Positions 35,609-46,400 of a stretch of DNA of 64,000 nucleotides are shown piece after piece. The stretch covers positions 2,131,404 through 2,195,403 of the forward strand of contig NZ_KI421517.1 in assembly GCF_000473365.1 (NCBI RefSeq), in the 5' to 3' direction. The stretch comes from Adhaeribacter aquaticus DSM 16391. GTDB lineage: Bacteria; Bacteroidota; Bacteroidia; Cytophagales; Hymenobacteraceae. Position numbers and translations under genes: made by a program. Every line of letters starts with the position of its first letter. Positions within the stretch are counted from its first letter, which is position 1. The notes beneath the pieces are model-generated. The model had not been told where the DNA came from, ran no database searches, and saw nothing but the letters and a program-made list of their open reading frames with translations.

Positions 35609-37207
35609 ATGAAACAACCTTTAAAAGTTCTTTTTCTCTTTTTAACATTTATCTCGGTTCCCTATTTTTCCTCATTTGGTTCCAATAAATTATATCAAGG
35701 GAAAAAGTTCTTTTTAAGCGATTCCATAAAACCTGCCTTTGCAGATACCAGTAATTTTCTAACCCTTCCTATTTTTGTTCGGCAGGATACCGTTCCGGTT
35801 ATACCAAATGAATTGGTTCAAGACCGGTTATCCTGTTTACAAAGCACTATGCCCTTACATTACAATAGCTATGTACAAGCTATTGTAAATTATTTTACCA
35901 TCCGGAACCGTAAATACACCCGGCGAATTTTGGAACGGCAAAATGTTTACTTTCCGCTATTTGAAAAATACTTAGCTAAATATAATTTACCTGACGAGTT
36001 AAAATATTTATCGGTAGTAGAATCCGCATTAAATCCAAAGGCAACTTCCTGGGCAAAAGCCGTTGGGTTATGGCAATTTATGTCTCCTACCGCCAATGAT
36101 TTCAAACTGGTCATGAATCCGTACATTGATGAAAGGATGGATCCGGAGAAATCTACGGAAGCAGCCTGTAAATTTCTGACGCAGTTGTATCGCATTTTTG
36201 GAGATTGGGAATTAGCCCTGGCCGCTTATAATTGCGGACCAGGAAATGTAAAAAAAGCTATTGCCCGCTCGGGTGGCAAAAAAACATTTTGGGAAATATT
36301 TAATTATTTGCCTAAAGAAACCCGTAGTTATGTTCCGTCTTTTACGGCAGTAATGTATACCATGAACTTTGCACCGGAACACGAAATTTTTCCGGATACC
36401 TTATTATTTGCTCAGGAACTGGATACGGTACTTATAAACCAATCCTTAGATTTAGCTAAGCTTTCTGTACAGTTAAGTTTGCAGCAGGATGCCATAAGTA
36501 AACTGAATCCGGCAGTCCGGAAAGGTTATTTACCTGAAAACACGAAAGCTTATCCATTAAAAGTACCAGCTCAAAAAAGAGAAATTTTAGCTTTTAACCG
36601 CAGTGCTATTCTTGATTCTTGCCGGATGCCAGTTGTGGCTCCTGTTGTTCCGGCAACTATGTTGGCTTCAACTGCAGCTACTCTTCAAACGGCTGTTGCT
36701 TCTACCAACAGCACCACCAAACGAAAAAATGTTATTGCCATAACTCATCCGGCAGATTCTGTTTCCCGCGACTCTTTACAAAGAACCATCTACGTGGTGG
36801 CTAAAGGAGACAACTTATATAAAATAGCCCGACAACACGAAGTAACAGTTGATCAATTAAAAGCTTGGAATAAACTAGGAGATGCCGGTTTATTAGTAGG
36901 GCAATCATTACTTGTTTTTACACCTGTACCGGTAAAAACTGAATCAGAAAGAGCTATGGTTGCTAAAGCACCAGAACCTACTACCGAACAACCTAAAACT
37001 ACATCAGTGGCAGAGCCGCTTAAGCAGTCAACCAAAAATAAAAAATCTACGGTAGAATCGTTTAAAGTTATTCATGCTGTGCAACCTGGAGATACACTAT
37101 GGAATATCTCAAAGAGGTACAATAATATTTCAATAGAGCAAATTAAGAAATTAAATAAACTTAAAACCAACGAAATAAAGCCTGGACAAAAACTTGTTCT
37201 GGGCTAA
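35609..37207 (+). CDS. LysM lytic transglycosylase, MltD-like
   Basis: This exported murein enzyme cleaves the glycan strand. The 532 residues begin with a signal peptide, then an SLT domain with catalytic Glu138 (VVESALNPKATSWAKAVGLWQF) and NCGPGNVKKAIARSGG. A linker rich in Ala/Thr/Ser leads to two LysM modules, near residues 394-437 (YVVAKGDNLYKIARQHEVTV) and 488-531 (HAVQPGDTLWNISKRYNNIS), which bind peptidoglycan. The two-LysM layout is that of MltD. It is 2 nt after gatA, so probably co-transcribed without functional link, and ends in a clear terminator. Confidence 0.92.
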   Translation: MKQPLKVLFLFLTFISVPYFSSFGSNKLYQGKKFFLSDSIKPAFADTSNFLTLPIFVRQDTVPVIPNELVQDRLSCLQSTMPLHYNSYVQAIVNYFTIRNRKYTRRILERQNVYFPLFEKYLAKYNLPDELKYLSVVESALNPKATSWAKAVGLWQFMSPTANDFKLVMNPYIDERMDPEKSTEAACKFLTQLYRIFGDWELALAAYNCGPGNVKKAIARSGGKKTFWEIFNYLPKETRSYVPSFTAVMYTMNFAPEHEIFPDTLLFAQELDTVLINQSLDLAKLSVQLSLQQDAISKLNPAVRKGYLPENTKAYPLKVPAQKREILAFNRSAILDSCRMPVVAPVVPATMLASTAATLQTAVASTNSTTKRKNVIAITHPADSVSRDSLQRTIYVVAKGDNLYKIARQHEVTVDQLKAWNKLGDAGLLVGQSLLVFTPVPVKTESERAMVAKAPEPTTEQPKTTSVAEPLKQSTKNKKSTVESFKVIHAVQPGDTLWNISKRYNNISIEQIKKLNKLKTNEIKPGQKLVLG

Positions 37208-37235
37208 TAGCATACCTTATTGTAAATTAAACAAG

Positions 37236-37263
37236 AATCTCAGGAATCTCCTGAGATTTTTGT
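37236..37263 (+). terminator. intrinsic terminator
   Basis: AATCTCAGG and CCTGAGATT form a 9-bp stem with a 5-nt loop, followed by T3-G-T3. It ends the unit containing the LysM transglycosylase. Confidence 0.8.
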
Positions 37264-37301
37264 TTATATTGCCTTTCATTTAGATCTGAAACAGAAATGT
37301 T

Positions 37302-39572
37302 ATGAACAAAATAAATAAGCAAGACGCCTTAAATTACCACCAGTTCGACCAACCTGGAAAGATTGAAGTTGTGCCAACCAAAATGTTGAGCACACAGTAC
37401 GATTTAGCATTGGCTTATTCGCCAGGGGTGGCAGAGCCTTGCCTGGAAATTGCGAATAACATAGAGGATGCTTACAAATATACTGCGAAAGGAAACTTAG
37501 TAGGAGTAATATCGAATGGCACCGCAGTATTAGGATTGGGTAACATTGGACCGGACGCCTCTAAACCGGTAATGGAAGGTAAAGGAGTTTTATTTAAAAA
37601 GTTTGCTGGCATTGATGTTTTTGATATTGAAATAAACGAGACCGATCCGGACGAATTCATTAAGATCGTAAAATCGTTAGAGCCTACTTTCGGGGGTATT
37701 AACTTGGAAGACATTAAAGCGCCGGAATGTTTTAAAATTGAAACAGCCTTACGGGAGCAAATGAATATCCCAGTTATGCACGACGATCAGCATGGCACAG
37801 CCATAATTTCCAGTGCAGCTTTATTAAATGCCCTGGAAATAGTAGGTAAGGATATTAAAACCATTAAAATGGTGGTGAACGGTGCCGGAGCTGCCGCGAT
37901 TTCCTGCCTCAAATTATATGTATCGCTAGGCTTAAACATAAATAATTTAGTTGTCTTCGACAAAGATGGTATCATAAATGCCGAGCGGGACGACCTAGAC
38001 ATTTTCAGAGCACAGTTTGTTACGCAGCGGGCTATCAAAACCTTAGAAGAAGCCTTAACCGGAGCTGATGTATTTATTGGACTATCTGCCGGTAATGTTT
38101 TACCTCCGGAGTATGTCAAGTTAATGGCTAATGATCCCATAATTTTTGCTTTAGCTAATCCTAACCCGGAAATTGCTTATGACCTGGCTATGTCTGTGCG
38201 GAAGGATCTTATTATGGCCACAGGCCGCTCCGATCATCCGAACCAGGTTAATAACGTTTTAGGTTTCCCATACATTTTCCGAGGTGCGTTAGATGTGCGG
38301 GCTACTGAAATTAACGAAGAAATGAAATTGGCTGCTGTTAAGGCTTTAGCTCTATTGGCTAAAGAACCAGTACCGGAAATTGTAAACAAAGCCTACGGCG
38401 ATAATACTATTTGTTTTGGAAGAGAATATTTAATACCAAAACCATTAGACCCACGGTTGATTACAGCAATTAGCCCGGCAGTTGCCAAAGCGGCAATAGA
38501 TTCTGGTGTGGCCCGCAAAACTATTGAAGATTGGGAAGAATACGATCAGATATTACAAGAGCGGATAGGTATTGATCAGAAATTAATGAACCGCATTATC
38601 AACCAGGCGAAGAAAAATCCTAAACGGGTGGTTTTTGCCGAGGCAGATCATTTTAAAATCTTGAAATCTGCTCAGATAGTGATGGATCAGAAGATTGCTC
38701 ATCCAATTCTTTTAGGAGATACGGCTACTATTAAGGCACTTTGTGAAACTCATGGATTAGACTTACATGATGCCACCATTGTTGATCCGGCAAAAGAAAC
38801 GGAAATGCGTGAGGAATTTGCACAGTTGCTATACCAAAAGCGGCAACGGAAAGGTATGACCTTATTTGATGCCCGCCAAGCCATGCTCTCCCGCAATTAT
38901 TTTGGTAGCATGATGGTTGAAACAAACCGGGCCGATGCGCTGATATCAGGATTAACCAAAGATTATTCCAAAACTATTTTACCTGCGCTGCATGTAATTG
39001 GGGTAGAAAAAGGAATAAATAAGGTAGCAGGTATGTACATTGTACAAAACAGAAAAGAACCTTATTTTTTAGCCGATACTACCGTAAATGTTGATCCTAC
39101 GGCCGAAGAACTTTGCGATATTATTGCTTTAACAGCTCGTGCTGTTCGTTTCTTCGATACAGAACCTCGCATGGCTGTTCTTTCTTACTCTAATTTTGGT
39201 TCTAACCGCGGAGAAATACCTAATAAAGCAGCCGAGGCCGTAGCGTTGGCCAGAAAGCGTTTTCCGGATTTAATAATTGATGGAGAGTTGCAGGCTAATA
39301 CGGCCGTAAATAAAAAACTTATTCAGGAGCATTATCCATTTAGCCAGTTAGCAGAAAAAGGTGCCAACACCCTTATATTCCCTGACTTAAATTCCGGCAA
39401 TATTGCTTACAAATTATTACAGGAAATAGGTGGTGCCGAAACAATTGGACCACTTTTAATGGGAATGCGGCGCCCGGTTCATATTCTGCAATTAGGTTCC
39501 TCTACCCGTGAAATTGTAAATATTGTGGCTATTGCTGTAGTAGATGCCCAACAACCTCATAAACAAGCATAA
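37302..39572 (+). CDS. maeB: NADP-dependent malic enzyme with phosphotransacetylase-like domain
   Basis: The enzyme decarboxylates malate to pyruvate with NAD(P)+ reduction. The 756-residue protein has an N-terminal malic enzyme half (about 1-410), with YSPGVAEPCLEIANN, MHDDQHGTAIISSAALLNAL and the Rossmann motif VVNGAGAAAISCLKL. A C-terminal phosphotransacetylase-like half (about 430-750) includes RVVFAEADHFKILKSAQIVM and HILQLGSSTREIVNIVAIAV. This fusion is the MaeB type; the PTA domain is usually regulatory rather than catalytic. It stands alone with a terminator after it. Confidence 0.95.
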   Translation: MNKINKQDALNYHQFDQPGKIEVVPTKMLSTQYDLALAYSPGVAEPCLEIANNIEDAYKYTAKGNLVGVISNGTAVLGLGNIGPDASKPVMEGKGVLFKKFAGIDVFDIEINETDPDEFIKIVKSLEPTFGGINLEDIKAPECFKIETALREQMNIPVMHDDQHGTAIISSAALLNALEIVGKDIKTIKMVVNGAGAAAISCLKLYVSLGLNINNLVVFDKDGIINAERDDLDIFRAQFVTQRAIKTLEEALTGADVFIGLSAGNVLPPEYVKLMANDPIIFALANPNPEIAYDLAMSVRKDLIMATGRSDHPNQVNNVLGFPYIFRGALDVRATEINEEMKLAAVKALALLAKEPVPEIVNKAYGDNTICFGREYLIPKPLDPRLITAISPAVAKAAIDSGVARKTIEDWEEYDQILQERIGIDQKLMNRIINQAKKNPKRVVFAEADHFKILKSAQIVMDQKIAHPILLGDTATIKALCETHGLDLHDATIVDPAKETEMREEFAQLLYQKRQRKGMTLFDARQAMLSRNYFGSMMVETNRADALISGLTKDYSKTILPALHVIGVEKGINKVAGMYIVQNRKEPYFLADTTVNVDPTAEELCDIIALTARAVRFFDTEPRMAVLSYSNFGSNRGEIPNKAAEAVALARKRFPDLIIDGELQANTAVNKKLIQEHYPFSQLAEKGANTLIFPDLNSGNIAYKLLQEIGGAETIGPLLMGMRRPVHILQLGSSTREIVNIVAIAVVDAQQPHKQA

Positions 39573-39610
39573 AATTTAAAGATAAATTCTATCGTTAATT
39601 TTAAAATTAT

Positions 39611-39646
39611 AAAAAGCTTTAGTCTGTTAAAGGCTAAAGCTTTTTT
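39611..39646 (+). terminator. intrinsic terminator after maeB
   Basis: AAAAAGCTTTAG and CTAAAGCTTTTT form a 12-bp stem with an 11-nt loop, ending in T6. Confidence 0.85.
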
Positions 39647-39794
39647 AATGTTACTAATATCCTGTAATTTGCAGCTTAATACGCCATCAGGATATTATTA
39701 TAAATATAGAAATATTACTATCTAAATAAGAAAAAGTACGTAGGTTATTTTTAATAAACTACCTCAGCAAGTTTAACTCTAATTTACGAAAAGC

Positions 39795-40385
39795 ATGATA
39801 GCCTATATAGATGGCAAGCTTACCCACAAAGATCCAACCTATGTTATTATTGATGTGAATGGAGTAGGTTACCAGATTAAAATATCTTTAAATACCTATT
39901 CTAAATTAGCCGAAGGCGAACGTTGTAAATTACATACCTTCCTGCATATTAAAGAAGATGCCCACACCTTATATGGATTTAGTGAACTAGCTGAAAAAAA
40001 TGTTTTTCTCCACCTTATTTCTATTTCTGGGGTGGGACCTGGTACTGGTTTGATGATTGTATCTTCTTTAACAGTAAATGAAATTCAGCAGGCAATTGTT
40101 CAGGAAGATGTGCGTACGATTCAAAATGTAAAAGGAATAGGCGTTAAAACTGCCCAGCGGATTATCTTAGAATTAAAAGATAAATTCCGGAAAGACAACA
40201 TGATAGATGCATCCAATATTAGCGCTGTTTCACACAATACCAATCGTAATGAGGCGTTATCTGCATTGATTACGCTCGGGTTTGCCCGCAACGTAGCCGA
40301 AAAAACGCTGGACGCAATCATAAAGCGCGATGGCAGCAATCTGAGCGTGGAGGAATTAATTAAATTAGCTTTAAAAACTTCGTAA
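39795..40385 (+). CDS. ruvA: Holliday junction helicase subunit RuvA
   Basis: RuvA binds Holliday junctions and guides RuvB in branch migration. The 196-residue protein has the N-terminal OB domain (MIAYIDGKLTHKDPTYVIIDVNGVGYQI), the helix-hairpin-helix core (LISISGVGPGTGLMIVSSL, NVKGIGVKTAQRIILELKDK) and the C-terminal domain III (ALSALITLGFARNVAEKTLDAI). Length is normal. sprA begins 19 nt downstream, a common order in Bacteroidota, so they may share a transcript. Confidence 0.97.
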   Translation: MIAYIDGKLTHKDPTYVIIDVNGVGYQIKISLNTYSKLAEGERCKLHTFLHIKEDAHTLYGFSELAEKNVFLHLISISGVGPGTGLMIVSSLTVNEIQQAIVQEDVRTIQNVKGIGVKTAQRIILELKDKFRKDNMIDASNISAVSHNTNRNEALSALITLGFARNVAEKTLDAIIKRDGSNLSVEELIKLALKTS

Positions 40386-40404
40386 AATACGAATCGGAAT
40401 ACGC

Positions 40405-43400
40405 TTGAGCAAAAAATACCATTTAATCTTCTCCTCAGTTACTATTATTGCTTTCTTAATCTGGATGACGGACGCTATGTCCTTCAACGGGACAGGCTTG
40501 CCGCGTATTTCCACTTCGTGGCAAACTGCCGTACCCCAAGACACCATAGATCCGGATTCGAGCAAAAACAGTTCCTATATAAAATCCCGGCGGCCTACTT
40601 ATAAGCCAAAGGACCGTCTAAGTGATCCTTTTTCTAACCAGGGCAGCTCCTCTCCTCTTTTATTAGAAAATCCGTCCAATATAAAAATGGACGTGGAATA
40701 TAATGATAGTTTAAGGCGCTTCGAGATTTCTGAAAAAGTAGGAAATATGGATTATAGAAATCCTACTATGATGACTTTTGAGGAATATTCCCGGTTTCAG
40801 CAACAACAGGCAATTCGTAATTACTGGCGTGCTAAATCAGAAGGTGGGGTAACCGGCCAACCCGGCACTGGTAGCTCCCGCTTAATTCCTAGAATAAGTG
40901 TTGCTAATCCGCTCTTCGACCGCATCTTTGGTGGAAGCGCCGTAGATATTCAAACTAATGGGAACGTTGGTTTGAAATTTGGGGCCCGGTTTAACCGGAA
41001 CTTTAACCGTTCTCTTCCTTACCGACAGCAACGCATTGGCGATTTTGATTTTGATCAGAATATGGCCTTGAATGTGGTCGGGAAAATCGGGGATAAAATG
41101 AAGCTCAACTTCAACTGGGACACCAAAGCAAATTTTGAGTTTGAAAATAACATTAAATTAGATTATACTGGTTATGAAGAAGAAATACTCCGGAAGGTAG
41201 AAGCAGGTAATGTCAGTTTACCATTAAATAATAGCTTAATAACTGGCGCTCAGAATTTATTTGGGATTAAAGCTCAATTTCAGTTTGGCCGTTTATCGGT
41301 TACTACCATTGCCTCTAATGTTAGAGGACGAAACGATGAAGTAAATATTCAAAACGGCTCGCAAAGCCGGGACTTTGAAATAAAAGCCAGCCAATACGAA
41401 CGCGACCGCCATTTCTTTTTATCTCATTTTTTCCGGGACCGATATGACCGGGCTTTACAAAACCTGCCCCTGGTACGATCTGGTATTGCCATCAGAAGAG
41501 TAGAAGTATTTGTTGTAAGCGATAACCGGGCCACTGAAAACCTCCGCAATGTAGTGGCACTAATGGATTTAGGCGAAGCCGATCCTGCTAAAATTCACCG
41601 CCAGCAATTTGTTAATGGAGCTCCTGGCCGACCAGCAAATAACGGTTCTAACAATTTATACCAACTATTAACCAGCTCCCCAGGCAACCGAAATAAAGAT
41701 GGCGTTGATCAATTTTTAGAAGGCCGTAACTTACAGAAAACCATTGATTTTGAGCACGTACGGGCCAGGCGTTTGGATCCGCGGGAATATAAATTTAATC
41801 CGCAATTAGGTTATGTTTCTTTAAATACTCCCCTCCTGCCTGAGCAAACCTTAGGTGTTGCTTACGAATATACTTTAAACGGCCAAACCTACCAGGTAGG
41901 AGAATTGCAGGACGATTACCAGAACGTAAAGGAAGATCAGGTTATTTTCATAAAGTTATTACGTTCTACTAACCCAGCTCCTATTAATTTGCCTATCTGG
42001 GACCTGATGATGAAAAACATCTACTCGCTGAATGCTACGCAGGTAACCCGTCAGAATTTTCAGTTACGGTTAGTTTACAAGGATGACGAATCGGGAGTAG
42101 ACCTTACCAGTTTAAAAGAAGGGCAACGCATAGCCAATATTCCGTTAGTAGAAGTATTAAATTTAGATAATGTTAATACCAATAACGACCCGCCAAGTGA
42201 TGGCAACTTTGACTTTTTAACCGATATTACCATTGACCCGGATAACGGCAGAATAATTTTCCCGGTAGTAGAGCCATTTGGGTCTTTTTTAAATAACCAA
42301 TTTTTGCCGGAGGAACAAAACCTACGAGAAAAATATGTTTACCAGGAACTCTACGAACTAACCCAAACAGACGCCCAACAAATAACTGATAAAGATAAGT
42401 TTTTCCTGAAAGGGCGTTATCAGGCCAGTTCTTCTAATGAAATTGCTTTACCCGGTATTCAAATTGCTCCGGGCTCGGTTACTGTTTATTCCGGAGGTAC
42501 CCGATTAACGGAAGGCGTAGATTACCAGGTAGATTATAATATAGGTCGGGTAAAAATATTAAACCCAAGTTATCTAAGTTCAGCCAACAACCTGAAAGTT
42601 AATTTTGAACGTGCTGAAATTATAAATCCGCAGCCACGGGCCCTGGTAGGTGCTCGGTTAGATTACCGCATCAACAACGACATTAATTTTGGAGGTACAG
42701 TCCTGCATTTGGGCGAAACACCTTATAACAACAACCGTGTAGCCCTTGGCGATGAACCAAGTAACAATACCATTTATGGTTTAGATGTTAACCTGCGCCG
42801 CGACTCCCGTATGCTTACCAAGCTTACAGATATGTTGCCGCTGATTCAAACAAAAGCTCCTTCTACCATCACCTTTAATGCTGAATTTGCCCAGTTACTT
42901 CCAGCTAAGCCTAAATTATTGGGAGAAAACGGTGTTTCTTATATTGATGATTTTGAAGGTACTGAGTCTGGTTTTACTTTAACGGGTAACTACACCGGCA
43001 ATAACTGGCGGTTAGCCTCTACGCCTGCTCCACTTATCGGCCTTAACTCAATTGATAATTCCGGTAGAGAATATGCTTATAACCGCGCCAAGCTAGCCTG
43101 GTATACCATTGATCAGGGCATTTATTACCGTAACGGGCCCCAGCACCCGAGCAACATTACCCAGGAAGTCCTAAAAAACCATTACATCCGTGGTATAAGC
43201 CGTCAGGAAATTTTCCAGAACCGCGATTTAGATGCCATTAATAATTTTGAATACTCTTTTGATATGGCCTACTACCCGAGAGAGCGTGGCCAGTATAATT
43301 ATAATCCCAACGTAAGTTCTGATGGCAAATTCCTGAATGGAGATCCACGAAATAACTATGGGGGTATAAGCCGGGAAATTACTTTTGACAATGACTTTGA

Positions 43401-46400
43401 TAATGCCAATGTAGAGTATATTGAATTCTGGATGATGGATCCCTTTATTCAAAGCCCAGGCGGGTATGCTAACATTGATGATGATGACGGCAATAACAAA
43501 CCTAATACCACTGGCGGAGAACTGGTTTTAAACCTGGGTAATGTTTCAGAAGATTTACTCAAAGATCAGGGTAAATACGAATTTGAGAACGGCTTGCCTA
43601 CTACTCCTTATAACGACGATCCTACAGTTACCCCAAAACCAGATACTCAACGTACGCCCTGGGGCTTTGTTACCCGTCTTCCTTTCCTGACTGATGCTTT
43701 TGATAATAATAACGATGCCCGTCAATTTCAGGATATAGGGTTAGACGGCTTAACCGATACCGAAGAGCAAGCTTTTTTCCGGAATGTTAGTCCGGTTTAT
43801 GCAAATATAGCAGACCCTTCAGGCGATAACTTTAAGCACCACTTAAATGCTGAATACAATCAGAGGCAGGTAAAAGTATTGGGCCGATACAAAAACTTTA
43901 ACGGGATGGAGGGTAACTCCCGGATAAATTCGATTGAGGCTTCTTATGCCTATCCAGACAAAGAAGATTTAAATAAAGACAATGTAGTAAGCGATGTTGA
44001 ACGGTATTACGAGTACAAAATTCGCTTAAGGCCTAATCAGTTAAATATTGGGGAAAACTTTATTGTAGATAAAGTAGACTATGTGGAGCCAAACACCAAA
44101 GACAAGGTAACCTGGTATCAATTCCGGGTACCGGTAAGAAAACCAACTAATAACATTGGCGGCATCAATGGCTTTAAATCCATCCGGTTCTTCCGGATGT
44201 ACTTAACCCAGTTTCAGGAGCCAGTTGTGTTGCGCCTGGTTTCTTTTCAGTTTGTAGCCAACCAGTGGCGCAGGTATTTGGGTTCTATTTCGGACGGCGG
44301 TGTGCCTTGCGTAGGTAATTGCGATACCAGTGTAGAAAATTTCACCATATCCACGGTAAATGTCGAGGAAAACGGCCAGGGTAGAGTACGAAAGAATGAA
44401 AGTATTCCGTACACCTTACCTCCGGGAATTATTCGTCTGCGCGATAATACCTCTACGCTGGCCAACCGTCGCCAGAACGAGCAATCGCTGCAGATATGTG
44501 TGGAAGACTTGAAAGATACTTTTGGACAAGCCGTTTATAAAAACATATCGATGGATATGCTTATTTATAAGCGTCTGAAAATGTTTATTCATGCCAATAG
44601 CCCGGACGGAAGCACTCAGAACGGCGAAGTAAGAGCTTTCATCCGGATAGGTACCGATTATACCCAAAACTATTATGAATATTCTGTTCCACTAGAGATT
44701 ACGCCTAAAAACGCAACAACTCAGTTAGATATCTGGCGGGCCAACAATTTTATTGATTTGGCTTTACAGGATTTAGTAAATGTAAAGGCAGAGCGAAATC
44801 AGAATATGGGCAATGATCTGAGCATTTTTCAACCATACAAGAAAACCTTAGGCAATGGCCATACCATAACGGTAGTAGGTAATCCTGATTTAAGCACTGT
44901 TCAGGGCATTATGCTAGGAGTTTTAAACCCACGTACTTCTGACCGCTCCGGAAAATCAGTGTGTATTTGGTTTAACGAATTACGTGTAGCTGATTTTGAT
45001 AAAACAGCAGGCTGGGCAAGCAATGCCCGTTTCAATGCTAAAATTGCTGACTTTGCTACTGTCACAGCCACCGGAAGCTATGCTACAGTAGGTTTCGGAT
45101 CATTACAGCAAAAAATTGCGCAACGGGCCAGGGCCAATACCATGCAGTTTGATGTGAATGCTAATATTGCCGCAGATAAATTTATTCCGGAAAGAGCCGG
45201 TGTCCGGATTCCGGTCTCGGTGCAATACGGAACCACCATGGTAGAACCCCGTTGGGACCCGCTTGATCCGGACATGCCATTACAACAATCTCTTCAAAAG
45301 TTTGATGATAACCCAGCCATGCGCAGCCAGTACCGGCAAGAGGTGATTGGCCAGGTAACAAATAAAACTGTAAGCCTTTTAAACGTAAGAAAGGAACGTA
45401 TTGGAAATGACACCAAAGTTCGTCCTTACGATATTGAAAATATTTCTTTGTCTTATGCCTATAATGAACGCTTACGCACCGATGTAGTAACGGACAGGGA
45501 TTTAACCAAAAATTATACGGGTAGTGTAGCTTATACTTATAATAATACGCCTAAAAACTATGCGCCTTTAACTAATTTTAAAGTACTGCAATCGCCATAT
45601 TTTAGGTTTTTGAAAGACTTTAACATTACGCCGTTGCCAAGTCGGGTTGCTTTCCGGGCCGATATTGACCGCCGGTATAACGAGATATTCCTGCAACGCC
45701 GGCTTGGTCTAAACGACTTACCGTCTAGTGCAGGTATTCCGGGTGTTTTCCAAAAATATTTTTTCTTTAACCGGATCTATGATTTAAAATGGGACTTAAC
45801 CAAAAGTCTTATTTTTGATTATACAGCCACGAACCGGGCCGTTATAGACGAACCAGCCGGACAGATAGATCGAAACAGTGAAGATGCTTTAATCCGCCGG
45901 AACAGCCAGGAAATCTGGAAAAATTTAGGCCGCATGGGCCGGACAACTAATTTCGATCAATTAGCCGCAATCACTTACCGTTTACCTTTAGATAAGTTCC
46001 CATTAACCGATTGGATTAGCGCCGATACCCGTTATGCTGCCGGCTACACCTGGACATCAGCGTCCACCGCCCTTATTAGCGATACGTTGCGCATTGGTAA
46101 CACTATACAAAACCACACCGAAACCAGTGCAACCGGTAAAATAGATTTAGTAAGACTATATAATAAAGTAAGGTTTTTACAAGCTATCAACAACCCGGCC
46201 CCCCCAGCTCCTGCTTCCGGGGTGGGTCAGCCTTTAAACCGTCCAGCTACTCCGGATACTACTGCCAAAAGGCCAGAGTTTAAAGCGCTTAAAGCAGTTT
46301 TACGTTCCTTAATGACTGCCCGGAGCATTAATTTCTCTTATGCCTTAACGCAAGGAACTTTGTTACCCGGATATTTGCCCCGCACCAAGTTCTTAGGTTT